Positions 35,137-44,781 of a stretch of DNA of 64,000 bases are shown in pieces (position 1 is the stretch's first letter; every line of letters starts with the position of its first letter). The notes under the pieces are model-generated. The model was not told the origin of the DNA and searched no databases. It saw only the letters and a program-made list of their open reading frames with translations. Both the position numbers and the translations under genes were made by a program. Source of the DNA: Luteimonas abyssi (GTDB lineage Bacteria; Pseudomonadota; Gammaproteobacteria; Xanthomonadales; Xanthomonadaceae); assembly GCF_001482195.1 (NCBI RefSeq), contig NZ_KQ759763.1:1-64000 (forward strand), read 5' to 3'.

Positions 35137-35773
35137 TGCCCGCCGCCGTCGCGCGCTGTGGTGGGCGGCGCTGTTGATGGTGCCGGTCGCTGTCTGGGGC
35201 CAGGCGTTGCCGCCGGATCTGGTCCGCGCGCTGGAGGCCTTGCCGGCGGGCGAGCGGGCCCGGGTCCAGCAGCAGGCCCAGCAGTGGGCGCGGCTGTCGC
35301 CCGAGCAGCAGCAGGCGCTGCGCACCCGGGCCAGCGAATGGGACGCGCTGCCGCCGTTGACCCGCCAGGCGCGACGCGCGTCCTGGGAAAGCTGGCAGGC
35401 CCTGCCCGACGACGAGCGGGCACGCCTGCGCGCCACGGCTGCCGCCTATGCCCGCATGTCCGAGGCACAGCGGCACGAACTGGCCGAGCGCTACGCGGCG
35501 CTGGACACCTTCGAGCGCGACGGTTGGCGACTGGGGTCGGTGCTCGGGGCGGACTGGCCGCGCCTGCACGGGTTGTTCGCGCTGGTCCCGGACGACCAGC
35601 GCGTGCCCCTGCTCGAACTGCTGCGCGGCCTGGACGACCGCGCGCGCGGCGACCTGGCCGTGATCGCCCAGCGCACGCCGCCGGACGAGCGCGACGCGTT
35701 GCGCCGCAAGTTGCTGTCGATGGCCCCACAGGCACGCGCGGACTGGTTGCGCGGGCAGGCCTCGCCGAACTGA
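35126..35773 (+). CDS. DUF3106 domain-containing exported protein
   Basis: The 215-residue protein has a signal peptide (RRRALWWAALLMVPVAVWGQA). The mature helical part is rich in Gln, Arg and Trp, with repeated units of the DUF3106 kind: LPAGERARVQQQAQQWARLS, LPPLTRQARRASWESWQALP and LPDDERARLRATAAAYARMS, each about 20-28 residues. Function unknown; it is likely periplasmic. It overlaps the sigma-like gene, with GGAG just upstream of the ATG at 35126, so the pair probably works together. Confidence 0.78.
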   Translation: MTRDARRRRALWWAALLMVPVAVWGQALPPDLVRALEALPAGERARVQQQAQQWARLSPEQQQALRTRASEWDALPPLTRQARRASWESWQALPDDERARLRATAAAYARMSEAQRHELAERYAALDTFERDGWRLGSVLGADWPRLHGLFALVPDDQRVPLLELLRGLDDRARGDLAVIAQRTPPDERDALRRKLLSMAPQARADWLRGQASPN

Positions 35774-35828
35774 CGCGTCGGTTCGCGCCACGCCCGGCCG
35801 CGCCACGTCCGCCCGCAGCTGCGCCGGG

Positions 35829-37025
35829 CTACAGCGCGAACAGCGAAAAGCCCATCACGCCCAGCGCCACGATCAGGAACAGCGCCGCGTAGACCTGGCC
35901 GATGACCAGGTACTTCACCTGCGTCATCAGCCAGCCCTGCTGGTAGACGTTGCGCTGCATCCACAGCAGGTAGAGCGGCATCGAGCAGATCAGCGCGACC
36001 TCCAGCATCGACAGCAGCGACCCCAGCCAGGGTGCCCGTGCCGCCATCCAGCCGCGGATCGCCACGCTGGCGAAGATCAGCAGCAGCGCCAGCATCAGGT
36101 ACACGTGGCTGTACAGCGCGACGACCACGTGTTCCAGATAACTGCGGCGCTGGAACACGTACATGATCTTGAGCATCAGCGCGAACAGCGGCACCAGCAC
36201 GAACAGCGTCGGCGGCGCCGCCCCCAGCATGAACCGTACGAAGGCCTGCCCGTCGCCCTCGAAGCGTTCGATGCGGTGGCCGATGCGGGCCAGGAAGGGG
36301 TGCCCGTCCCAGGGGCTGAGGCCCGTCGCGTGCGCTGCGCGATCGTCGTCGTCGGCTGCGGACGACGCGGCCGCGTCCCGCGCGGCGTCTGCGTCGGCAT
36401 CGCGTGCAGGCGGCGCACCGCCCAGCGCGACCACCCGGGCATCGGCGGCGTCGTCGATCCGCCGCCGCGCCTCGCGCAGCGCGAAACCGAGTGCCGGCAG
36501 GGCTTCGGCCTCGGCGAGGTCGCGCAGCAGGCGCGTGCGCACGCGCTCGACGTCCTCCGTCGAGTCGGCCGAGGCGAAAGCGGAATCGATACCGGCCGGT
36601 CGCGCCGGAGCGACCGGCGCCGGTGCCGGACCCTCGGCACTCGCCGCCTCCGCCAGCGCCGCCGCGCCCTGCGCCGGCGCGTCGGAGTCGTTGCGTTCGA
36701 TGGCCGGCGCCAGCAGCACCTTGGCCACGAACACGGTCAGCGCGGTCACGATGACGAACATCCGCAGCGGCGCGATGTAGCGCACCCGGTGGCCGGCGAG
36801 ATAGGCGCGTGCCACGCGTCCGGGCACGAACAGGTCGCGCAGGGTGCGGAACACGCGGCCGTCCAGGTGCCAGAAGGATTCGAACACTTCCTCCACGGCA
36901 TGGCCGAAGTGACGCAGCGGGTTGTGCGCCGACTGCCCGCACAAATGGCAGAAGCCGCCTTGGAGCCAGGCGCCGCAGTTCTCGCAGGCGGACCCGTGGC
37001 GTTCGGCGTGTGCCGGATCGGTCAT
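35829..37025 (-). CDS. DUF3667 family membrane protein with zinc ribbon
   Basis: The 398-residue protein begins with a zinc-ribbon-like segment (CENCGAWLQGGFCHLCGQ, about residues 14-31). A conserved stretch (DGRVFRTLRDLFVPGRVARA, about 54-73) and one membrane helix near 85-105 follow. A long, low-complexity Ala/Asp-rich loop (about 115-235) comes next, and about four C-terminal helices end the protein. Function unknown. The charged loop is unusually long and probably periplasmic or cytoplasmic linker. It is divergent from the MATE gene. Confidence 0.8.
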   Translation of the reverse strand: MTDPAHAERHGSACENCGAWLQGGFCHLCGQSAHNPLRHFGHAVEEVFESFWHLDGRVFRTLRDLFVPGRVARAYLAGHRVRYIAPLRMFVIVTALTVFVAKVLLAPAIERNDSDAPAQGAAALAEAASAEGPAPAPVAPARPAGIDSAFASADSTEDVERVRTRLLRDLAEAEALPALGFALREARRRIDDAADARVVALGGAPPARDADADAARDAAASSAADDDDRAAHATGLSPWDGHPFLARIGHRIERFEGDGQAFVRFMLGAAPPTLFVLVPLFALMLKIMYVFQRRSYLEHVVVALYSHVYLMLALLLIFASVAIRGWMAARAPWLGSLLSMLEVALICSMPLYLLWMQRNVYQQGWLMTQVKYLVIGQVYAALFLIVALGVMGFSLFAL

Positions 37026-37158
37026 TTCGAAAGGTTTCCCCGGACGACATGGACGCGGCGGCGCGGCGCCGCGTGCGAGCCGGTAAGATACCGGGCCACC
37101 GCGACCCGGTGCCAGCGCCGTTCCCCGATGCGCGGCCGCAGTCGCGAAGACCCGTGCC

Positions 37159-38565
37159 ATGTCCGCCTCCGCCCCTCCGGCGCGCTTCGGTCGCGAAGTG
37201 CGCACCACGGCCGTTCTTGCCGCGCCGCTCGTCCTGGGTCACATCGCCACCGGCCTGATCGGTCTGGTCGACAGCGTCATCGCCGGTCGCCACGGCACCT
37301 CCACGCTCGCCGCGGTGTCGGTGGGCACGGCGATGTTCTGGCTGCCGATCATGATCCCGATGGGCACCTTGATGGCGCTGCCGCCGTCGGTGTCCGAACT
37401 CGAAGGGTCGGGGCGACGGCACGAGATCGGCCCGCTGTTCCGCCAGGCCCTGTGGCTGGCCGCTGCGCTCGGTCTGCTGCTGTTCGCCTTCATGACGGTG
37501 TCGGCCTACGCGCTGGCGCCGATGGGCATCGAGGCCGGCATCGTGCCCGGTGCCGTCGACTTCCTGCACGGCATCCGCTGGGGCGTGCCCGCGCTGACCG
37601 CGTACTACTGCATGCGCTATCTCAGCGACGGCCTGCACTGGACGTTGCCGACGATGCTGTTCGGCTTCGGCGGCCTGCTGTTGCTGGTGCCGATGGGCGT
37701 CGTCCTGACCTTCGGCCTGTTCGGAGCGCCGGAACTCGGGGCTGGCGGCCTGGGCTACGCCTCGGCGGCGATGATGTGGCTGCAGGCGATCGGTTTCGCG
37801 GTGTACCTGGCGCGTGCGCGACGGTTCGCCGACCTCGGCCTGTTCGCGCGCTTCGAACGTCCACGCTGGGCCGACCAGCGCGCCCTGTTGAAAGTGGGCC
37901 TGCCGATCGGCGTGACGGTGACGATGGAAGGTGGCCTGTTCGTCGTCACCGCGCTGCTGATCGGCCGCCTCGGCGAGGTGCCGGCGGCCGCGCACCAGAT
38001 CGCGATCAACGTCGCCGCGCTGTGCTTCATGATCCCGTTCGGCCTGGCCGAAGCGACCACGGTCCGGGTCGGGCACGCGCTCGGCAGCGGTCTCGGCCGC
38101 GCCGGCGTGCGCACCGCGATGCGCGCGGGGCTGGCGCTGGTGTTGCTGACGCAGGGCCTGACCGCGGTGCTGCTGCTGACCGGCAGCGGTGTCATCGTGA
38201 ATCTCTATACGGCCGACGCCGCGGTCGCCGCGCTGGCGGCGACGTTGCTGATCTACGCCGCCGTGTTCCAGTTTCCCGACGGCATCCAGGTCCTCTCGGC
38301 GGGGGCCTTGCGTGGCCTGAAGGACACCCGGATCCCGATGTTCCTGGCCGCGTTCGCCTACTGGGGCGTGGGCATGAGCCTGGGGGCCGGTCTTGGCCTG
38401 GGTCTGGGCTGGGGGCCGACCGGCATGTGGACGGGGTTGATCGCCGGCCTGCTGGTCGCGGCGGTGCTGATGACCGCGCGATTCCGCTACAGCCTGGCGC
38501 GGCTGTCCGATACCGCCGCGCCGGCCGTGGCCAGGCCGGAAGCGGGCACGACTTCCGGCGCATGA
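37159..38565 (+). CDS. MATE family multidrug/toxin efflux transporter (NorM-like)
   Basis: The 468-residue protein has 12 predicted helices and MATE-type features. The N-terminal VLGHIATGLIGLVDSVIAGR has the conserved Asp in helix 1, PMGTLMALPPSVSELEG follows in loop 2-3, and the duplicated half has PIGVTVTMEGGLFVVTALLIG and PFGLAEATTVRVGHALG. These carriers export cationic or amphipathic compounds using Na+ or H+. The ATG at 37159 begins the conserved region, with a TAAGAT -10-like hexamer near 37087. Substrate unknown. Confidence 0.93.
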   Translation: MSASAPPARFGREVRTTAVLAAPLVLGHIATGLIGLVDSVIAGRHGTSTLAAVSVGTAMFWLPIMIPMGTLMALPPSVSELEGSGRRHEIGPLFRQALWLAAALGLLLFAFMTVSAYALAPMGIEAGIVPGAVDFLHGIRWGVPALTAYYCMRYLSDGLHWTLPTMLFGFGGLLLLVPMGVVLTFGLFGAPELGAGGLGYASAAMMWLQAIGFAVYLARARRFADLGLFARFERPRWADQRALLKVGLPIGVTVTMEGGLFVVTALLIGRLGEVPAAAHQIAINVAALCFMIPFGLAEATTVRVGHALGSGLGRAGVRTAMRAGLALVLLTQGLTAVLLLTGSGVIVNLYTADAAVAALAATLLIYAAVFQFPDGIQVLSAGALRGLKDTRIPMFLAAFAYWGVGMSLGAGLGLGLGWGPTGMWTGLIAGLLVAAVLMTARFRYSLARLSDTAAPAVARPEAGTTSGA

Positions 38566-38630
38566 AACTTGAACGGGCCTGCCGCTAAGCTGTCGGCTGG
38601 CAAGGAATCCGTCCCCCCCTTCTGGAGTCG

Positions 38631-40529
38631 ATGTCGATGAACCAACCGCGCCGCCGCGGCCCGATCGCCCGTGTCCTGGTCGGCGTCTGGGACGCCGTGA
38701 ATTTTTCCCGACGGCTGGTGTTGAACCTGCTGTTCCTGCTGGTGGTGCTGCTGTTCGTGGCCCTGCTGGCCAGCCGCGAGGGCGCCAAGCCGCTGCTCGA
38801 CCGCACCACCCTGGTGATCGCTCCGGAAGGGCGGATCGTCGAGCAGTACTCGGTCGATCCGACCTCGCGCATGCTCGCGCGGGCGATGGGCCAGCCCGGG
38901 CCGGGCGAGATCCAGCTGCGCGATCTGCTGCGCGCGCTGGACGCCGCCGCCCATGACGACAACATCGAGCGCGTCTACCTGCGCCTGGACGGCCTGTTGC
39001 CGTCGGGCATGGCGACGATGCGCGAAGTCGCCGCCGGCGTGCGTGCGGTGCGCGATGCCGGCAAGCAGGTGGTGGCCTACGGGCAGACGCTGCCGCAGTC
39101 GAGCTACCTGCTCGCGGCGCAGGCCGACGAGGTCTACGTGGATCCGATGGGCAGCGGCGTGCCGCTCGAAGGCCTGTCCAGCTACGGCCTGTACTTCGGC
39201 GAAGCCCTGCAGGAGAAGCTGTCGGTCGACGTGCACGTGTTCAAGGTCGGCGAGTTCAAGTCGGCGGTCGAGCCGTTCATCCTCAATGCCGCATCCGACG
39301 AGGCCAAGGAAGCCGACCTGTACTGGCTGAGCGATCTCTGGCAGCGCTACCTGGCCGACATCGCGCAGGCGCGCGGGCTGGACCTCGGCCGGATCGAGGC
39401 CGGCATCGACGGCATGGCCGACGGCGTCGCCGCCGTGGGCGGCGACCTGGCCCGTTACGCGCAGGAACAGGGCCTGGTGGACGGCCTGATGGCCGAGCAC
39501 GAGGTCGAGACGCTGCTGACCGAACGCGGCGTGGCCGACGAGGACGACGACCTGGGCTTCCGCAATGTCGGCCTGGACGGCTACCTCGCCCATGTCGACC
39601 GCAATCTGCCGAGCGCGATGGCATCGCGGCCGCAGGTGGCGGTGGTGGTGGCCGAGGGCACGATCGTCGACGGCGAGCGGCCGCCGGGGAGCGTCGGTGG
39701 CGTCTCCACCGCGGCCCTGCTGCGCGAGGCGCGCGAGGACGACGATGTGCGCGCGGTGGTGCTGCGGGTGAATTCGCCCGGCGGTTCCGCCTATGCCTCG
39801 GAGCAGATCAATCGCGAGATCGAACTGCTCAAGGCGGCCGGCAAGCCGGTGGTGGCGTCGATGGGGTACGTGGCCGCGTCGGGCGGTTACTGGATCAGCA
39901 TGAATGCCGATCGCATCTATGCCGACCCGTCCACGATCACCGGTTCGATCGGCGTGTTCGGCATGATCCCCAACCTCACCCGCAGTCTGGGCCGGATGGG
40001 CGTGTACGCGGACGGTGTGGGCACCACGCGCTTCGCCGGTTCCTTCAATCTCACCCGGCCGATGGAGCCCGACGTGGGGCGCCTGATCCAGTCCAGCATC
40101 GAGCGGATCTACGGCGACTTCGTCGGCAAGGTGGCCGCCGGCCGCGGGCGCACGCCGGAGCAGATCGACGCGGTCGCGCGCGGACGGGTGTGGAGCGGCG
40201 CGCAGGCGCGCGATCGTGGCCTGGTCGACGATCTGGGCGGTCTGCGCGAGGCGATCGCGGATGCGGCGCGCCGCGTCGAGCTGGACGAGGACACCTACCG
40301 GGTGCGTTACGTCGAGCAGCCCCTGAGTCCGTTCGCGCAGTTCCTGTCGGGCTTCGGCGGCAGCCGCCTCGGTGCCGCATTGTTCGGCGACACCGCGTTC
40401 GCGCGCGCACTGGCGGTGCGTGCGCTGCCGGAGATGGAGCGTCACCTGGAGACGCTGGAGCAGGGCATGGACCAGCCGGCCCAGGGCCGTGTGCGCCCGA
40501 TGACCTACTGCTTCTGCCCGACGTTCTGA
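38631..40529 (+). CDS. sppA: Signal peptide peptidase SppA, long (67K) form
   Basis: The 632-residue inner-membrane serine protease degrades cleaved signal peptides. An N-terminal anchor lies at about residues 26-45 (LVLNLLFLLVVLLFVALLA). Two tandem S49 domains follow. The second carries the catalytic Ser in VASMGYVAASGGYWISM (near residue 423) and the first carries the general-base Lys in the KVGEFKSAVEPF segment (near 206). Two in-frame ATGs at 38631 and 38637 are both possible. It is followed by a strong terminator. Confidence 0.93.
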   Translation: MSMNQPRRRGPIARVLVGVWDAVNFSRRLVLNLLFLLVVLLFVALLASREGAKPLLDRTTLVIAPEGRIVEQYSVDPTSRMLARAMGQPGPGEIQLRDLLRALDAAAHDDNIERVYLRLDGLLPSGMATMREVAAGVRAVRDAGKQVVAYGQTLPQSSYLLAAQADEVYVDPMGSGVPLEGLSSYGLYFGEALQEKLSVDVHVFKVGEFKSAVEPFILNAASDEAKEADLYWLSDLWQRYLADIAQARGLDLGRIEAGIDGMADGVAAVGGDLARYAQEQGLVDGLMAEHEVETLLTERGVADEDDDLGFRNVGLDGYLAHVDRNLPSAMASRPQVAVVVAEGTIVDGERPPGSVGGVSTAALLREAREDDDVRAVVLRVNSPGGSAYASEQINREIELLKAAGKPVVASMGYVAASGGYWISMNADRIYADPSTITGSIGVFGMIPNLTRSLGRMGVYADGVGTTRFAGSFNLTRPMEPDVGRLIQSSIERIYGDFVGKVAAGRGRTPEQIDAVARGRVWSGAQARDRGLVDDLGGLREAIADAARRVELDEDTYRVRYVEQPLSPFAQFLSGFGGSRLGAALFGDTAFARALAVRALPEMERHLETLEQGMDQPAQGRVRPMTYCFCPTF

Positions 40530-40553
40530 ACCGAGCGGTCGCTGTCGTGTCGA

Positions 40554-40584
40554 AAGAGACCCGGCCATGTGCCGGGTCTTTTTC
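40554..40584 (+). terminator. Intrinsic terminator after sppA
   Basis: A perfect 8-bp stem (GACCCGGC/GCCGGGTC, loop CATGT) is extended by A-T pairs and followed by TTTTTCTT, about 28 nt past the sppA stop. The upstream A-rich arm lets it also act toward kdgK, which converges. Confidence 0.85.
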
Positions 40585-40620
40585 TTGCTGCTTCGCCGGT
40601 GGGCATGACCGACACCGGGC

Positions 40621-41676
40621 TCAACGACGCACGTCGAGGCGCTCCTGCTGCACGAACGCGGTCACCGCGGCGGCGTCGACGAGGTTGAAATCGCCGGGCA
40701 CCGAGTGTTTCAGGCACGCGGCGGCGTGGCCGAAGGCGAGGGCGTCGGCGTCGGGCATGCCCTCGAACAGGCCGTGCAGCACGCCGGCGGCGAAGGCGTC
40801 GCCGCCGCCGATGCGGTCGACGATGCCCTCCAGCGGATGCGGTGCGATGCGGTGCACGTCGCCGTCGCGGGTCACCATCATCGCGCCGAGCGTATGCGCA
40901 TCCACGCTGCGTTGCCCCCTCAATGTGGTCACGATGCGGCGCAGGTGCGGGAACGCCGCGAACGCGCGGCTCGCCGCGGCGAGGATGCGCGACGCGTGGC
41001 GGCCGCCGTCGTCGGCGCCGGTCGGCGCGTCATCGGGTGCAGCGTCCGGCTCGGGCCCGAGGACCACATCGATGTCGCGGTGATCGGCGAACGCGATCGA
41101 CGCCTCGGACAGCAGCGCATGCAGCAGCGGGCCCGGCCGGCTGTCCCAGGCGGCCCACAGTTTGGGCCTGAAATTGCCGTCGAACGAGACCTCGACGCCG
41201 CGCGCGCGCGCAGTACGCGCGGCCTCGATCGCGGCATGCGCACAGGCCTCCCCGAGTGCAGGCGTGACACCCGACAGGTGCAGCCAGTCGACCCCGTCGA
41301 GCAGCGACGGCCAGTCGTAGCCGGCTGCGTCCGCGCGGGCGAACGCGGAGTCCGCGCGGTCGTAGATCACTTCGCTGGGACGGTGACCCGCGCCCGTGGC
41401 GAGGAAGTAGAGGCCCATGCGACCGCCCTCGCGCCGGAGCCTCGCCGTATCCACGCCGTGCAGGCGCAATGCGCCGAGCGCCGCCTGCCCCAGCGCGTTG
41501 TCGGCCACGGTGCCGGCCATCGCGCTCGGGTGCCCGAACCGCGCCAGCGACACCGCGACATTGGCCTCCGCGCCGCCGACATGGACCTGCAGCGCGGGCG
41601 ATTGCAGCAGGCACTCGCGGCCGGGTGCACCCAGGCGCAGCAGCAGTTCTCCGAAGCACAGTACGCGTTGGGTCAT
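40621..41676 (-). CDS. kdgK: 2-keto-3-deoxygluconate kinase
   Basis: The 351-residue PfkB-family sugar kinase phosphorylates 2-keto-3-deoxygluconate (KDG) to KDPG with ATP, the step after KduD in uronate breakdown. It has VHVGGAEANVAVSLARFG (about residues 32-49) and the DRIGGGDAFAAGVLHG motif with the catalytic Asp (about 291-306). The ATG at 41676 has GGAGG 9 nt upstream. It is divergent from the TonB receptor with a LacI-type operator between them, which ties it to the uronate regulon. No KDPG aldolase gene is in this window. Confidence 0.88.
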   Translation of the reverse strand: MTQRVLCFGELLLRLGAPGRECLLQSPALQVHVGGAEANVAVSLARFGHPSAMAGTVADNALGQAALGALRLHGVDTARLRREGGRMGLYFLATGAGHRPSEVIYDRADSAFARADAAGYDWPSLLDGVDWLHLSGVTPALGEACAHAAIEAARTARARGVEVSFDGNFRPKLWAAWDSRPGPLLHALLSEASIAFADHRDIDVVLGPEPDAAPDDAPTGADDGGRHASRILAAASRAFAAFPHLRRIVTTLRGQRSVDAHTLGAMMVTRDGDVHRIAPHPLEGIVDRIGGGDAFAAGVLHGLFEGMPDADALAFGHAAACLKHSVPGDFNLVDAAAVTAFVQQERLDVRR

Positions 41677-41758
41677 GGAAGATCGCCTCCGGTTCGGGCC
41701 GGCCGTCACGCGGCTGTCGCAGCGCAGCATGCTTCGGCCAGGATGATTTGTTAGGGTT

Positions 41759-41786
41759 TTGACCATCGGTGTCATTCGCTTCGAAT
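41759..41786 (+). promoter_or_regulatory. Promoter with LacI-type operator, TonB receptor/kdgK
   Basis: TGACCATCGGTGTCATT (41760-41776) contains one full half-site GGTGTCATT and a shifted second half. A -35-like TTGACC (41759-41764) and TCGAAT (41781-41786) are 16 bp apart, so a bound repressor would cover the -35 element. The same TGACCATCGGTGTCATT occurs before the GH43 gene. Confidence 0.6.
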
Positions 41787-41861
41787 GGCACGCGAGCCCA
41801 GGCACGATACCAGCCAAGAACGCCTTCAGAGCGGTCTGGCCTCACGGGAGGGGAAACACCA

Positions 41862-44612
41862 ATGGCAGTTGCAGTCCGTGCAATAAAGACACCGGTTACC
41901 ATGCTGGCGGTCGCGATCTCGTTCGTGCTCGGCGCGCAGGCGCACGCACAGGATCAGGCGCCCCCGCCACCGCCCCAGACCACGCCAGCCGCCGACGCCA
42001 CCGAGCTCGATGTGGTCCGCGTCACCGGCTACCGCGCCAGCCTCGAACGCGCGCTGGACATCAAGCGCGGCGAGGCCGGCGTGGTCGATGCCATCGTCGC
42101 CGAGGACATCGCCAACTTCCCGGACATGAATCTCGCCGAGTCGTTGCAGCGCATTCCCGGCGTGACCATCACCCGCGAATCCGGCGAAGGCCGCAACATC
42201 TCCGTGCGCGGGCTCGGCGCCGACTTCACCCGCGTGCGCATCAACGGCATGGAGGCGCTGACCACGGTCGGCGGCACCGACACCTCGGGCGGCACCAACC
42301 GCGGCCGCGGGTTCGACTTCAACGTGTTCGCGTCCGATCTCTTCAGCCAGCTGGTGGTGCGCAAGACATCGTCGGCCGAGGTCGAGGAGGGCTCGCTCGG
42401 CGCCACCGTCGACATGCGCACCGCGCGTCCGTTCGACTACGACGGCTTCACCTTCGCCGCCAGCGGCCAGCTCGGTTACAACGACCTGTCCAGCGACACC
42501 AATCCGCGCGCCACCGCGCTGATCTCCAACACCTGGGCGGACAACCGTTTCGGCGCCCTGTTGTCGGTCGCATTCACCGACCGCGAGCTCGTCGAGGAAG
42601 GCAGCGGCAGCGGACGCTGGGCGTCGGGCACCAGCAATGGCGGCTTCGATCCGTCGTCGCCGTACACGCCGGCCCTCGGTGCCGATGTCTTCCATCCGCG
42701 CATTCCGCGTTACTCGCTGATCCACCACGACCAGCAGCGCGTGGGCGTCACCGGCGCGTTGCAGTTCGCGCCCAGCCGGGACACCGAGATCAGCTTCGAC
42801 ATGCTGTACGCCAAGATCGATGCCGAGCGCACCGAGGACTACATCGAGGCGATCTCCTTCAGTCGCGGCGCTTCGGCCGGCGGCAAGCCGAACACGATCG
42901 TGCGCGACGGTGCGGTCGACGATCGCGGCAACCTGGTCTACGGCGTGTTCGACAACGTCGACATCCGCTCGGAGTCGCGCATCGACGAATGGACGACGGA
43001 ATTCACCCAGTTCGCCCTGTCGGGCGAGCATCGCTTCAACGATGCGGTGAAGATGAACGCCCTGGTCGGCCGGTCGAAGTCGGAGCACGAGAATCCGATC
43101 CAGACCACCGTGATCATGGACAAGTTCGATGTCGACGGGTACAGCTACGACTATCGCGGCAACAGCCGTCTGCCGGTGTTCGACTACGGCATCGATCCGA
43201 CCGACCCCAACGGCTGGACCCTGGCCGAGATCCGCCTGCGTCCGCAGTACGTCGACAACACCTACGATACCGCCCGGCTGGACGTCGACTGGTCGCTGAC
43301 CCCCGGCTTCCGCCTGAAGGCCGGCCTGCAACGCAAGGAATACAGCTTCGAGACCACCGAACTGCGCCGTGCCAGCGAGCTCGATGTGCCGACGCTGACT
43401 CCCGAGCAACTGGCCGAGCTGACCAAGCAGGTCAGCGCCTACGACATCCCGGCCACGCCCGGCACCTGGGTGGTGCCCGACATCGCCGCGTTCGACCAGC
43501 GCTTCGGCCTGTACAGCAACAGCGGAACCTTGCAGGTGCTGCCGCGCCCGGTCAACGACCGCAGCGTGACCGAGACCGCCGACAGCGTCTTCGTGCAGGC
43601 CGACTTCTCCACCGATCTCGGCCAGATCCCGTTCTCGGGCAATGTCGGCGTGCGCTACGTGCAGACGAGCATGGATTCGACCGGTTACGCGACCGTCAGC
43701 GGGGCCCCGATCCAGGCGCGGGTCTCGCGCGAGTACTCGGACGTGCTGCCGTCGATGAACCTGGTCGCGGAAGTCGCGCCGGACATGCTGTTGCGATTCG
43801 GTGCCGCCAAGGTGATGGCGCGCAGCGGACTCGGCTCGCTGACCCCGGGCGTGACCGTCAACGTCGCGGGTGGCGCCCGCACGGTCTCGGGCGGCAATCC
43901 GGATCTCGATCCGTTCCGCGCCAAGACCTACGACCTCGGCTTCGAGTGGTACTACGGCGACGGTGCCCTGTTCGGCGTCGGCCTGTTCTACAAGGACATC
44001 GACACCTACGTGCAGACGGTGCGCGAGACCCGCATCTACGCCGACAGCGGCCTGCCCGCGAGCCTGCTGGCCGGCACCGGCGCGTCGCCCACCGACGAGT
44101 TCGTGTTCAGCGTGCCGGTCAACACGCCGGGCGGTCCGCTGCGCGGCGCCGAACTGAACCTGCAGCAGCCCTTCAGCTTCCTGCCCGGGCGCTGGAGCAA
44201 TCTCGGCGTGCAGTTCAACTACACCTACGTCGACGCGGAAATCAGCTATCTCGACGGCGCCGGCGAGGAAATCATGCGGACCTCGATGGTGGGACTGTCG
44301 GACAACGCCTACAACGCCACGCTCTACTACGAAGGCGATGTGTTCTCCGGGCGCGTCTCGGGCACCTATCGCAGCGACTACCTCACCAGCGTGCCGGGGC
44401 GCGACGGCAACGACGTCGAAGGGGTCAAGGGCACGACGACGTTCGACGCGTCGATCTCGTGGAAGATCAACGACCGCCTGCAGCTCACCCTGGAGGGACT
44501 CAATCTGACCGACGAGTACCAGGACGAATGGGTCGACTCGGTCGCCGACCGCAGCTCGGTCTACTACCACACCGGTCGCCAGTACATGCTCGGCATGCGT
44601 TACCGCTTCTGA
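41862..44612 (+). CDS. TonB-dependent receptor, Xanthomonas/Caulobacter type
   Basis: The product has about 916 residues. The signal peptide ends in LGAQAHAQ (about residue 30), a Pro/Gln linker follows, and then the plug domain (about 45-165, with NFPDMNLAESLQRIPGVTI and ISVRGLGADFTRVRINGMEA). The beta-barrel ends in the terminal YRF signature. The ATG at 41862 is preferred over an upstream start because of the GGGAGGGG site and the signal peptide. In this subfamily the receptors import plant-derived oligosaccharides. Sharing a promoter with kdgK suggests pectin- or uronate-containing oligosaccharides. Substrate is inferred. Confidence 0.93.
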   Translation: MAVAVRAIKTPVTMLAVAISFVLGAQAHAQDQAPPPPPQTTPAADATELDVVRVTGYRASLERALDIKRGEAGVVDAIVAEDIANFPDMNLAESLQRIPGVTITRESGEGRNISVRGLGADFTRVRINGMEALTTVGGTDTSGGTNRGRGFDFNVFASDLFSQLVVRKTSSAEVEEGSLGATVDMRTARPFDYDGFTFAASGQLGYNDLSSDTNPRATALISNTWADNRFGALLSVAFTDRELVEEGSGSGRWASGTSNGGFDPSSPYTPALGADVFHPRIPRYSLIHHDQQRVGVTGALQFAPSRDTEISFDMLYAKIDAERTEDYIEAISFSRGASAGGKPNTIVRDGAVDDRGNLVYGVFDNVDIRSESRIDEWTTEFTQFALSGEHRFNDAVKMNALVGRSKSEHENPIQTTVIMDKFDVDGYSYDYRGNSRLPVFDYGIDPTDPNGWTLAEIRLRPQYVDNTYDTARLDVDWSLTPGFRLKAGLQRKEYSFETTELRRASELDVPTLTPEQLAELTKQVSAYDIPATPGTWVVPDIAAFDQRFGLYSNSGTLQVLPRPVNDRSVTETADSVFVQADFSTDLGQIPFSGNVGVRYVQTSMDSTGYATVSGAPIQARVSREYSDVLPSMNLVAEVAPDMLLRFGAAKVMARSGLGSLTPGVTVNVAGGARTVSGGNPDLDPFRAKTYDLGFEWYYGDGALFGVGLFYKDIDTYVQTVRETRIYADSGLPASLLAGTGASPTDEFVFSVPVNTPGGPLRGAELNLQQPFSFLPGRWSNLGVQFNYTYVDAEISYLDGAGEEIMRTSMVGLSDNAYNATLYYEGDVFSGRVSGTYRSDYLTSVPGRDGNDVEGVKGTTTFDASISWKINDRLQLTLEGLNLTDEYQDEWVDSVADRSSVYYHTGRQYMLGMRYRF

Positions 44613-44623
44613 GCGACGCCGGA

Positions 44624-44645
44624 GGTCCCGCCCGCGGGCGGGACC
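44624..44645. terminator. Perfect 22-bp palindromic hairpin after the TonB receptor gene
   Basis: GGTCCCGCC/GGCGGGACC pair around CGCG, 12 nt after the receptor stop. With no T-run it may be a processing or attenuation structure between the receptor and the following LamG-protein gene. Confidence 0.45.
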
Positions 44646-44781
44646 GCGCCGTCGGCGTGCCGGTCGCGGCGAGGCGTCCGCTCGCGGGCCCGATGCACGG
44701 GCGCGAGTCGCGGGGTAAGGTCCGCGCGATCGCGCCGTACAGACGCCGGCCACCAAGGCCGGCATCGTCACGAGGGAAACG

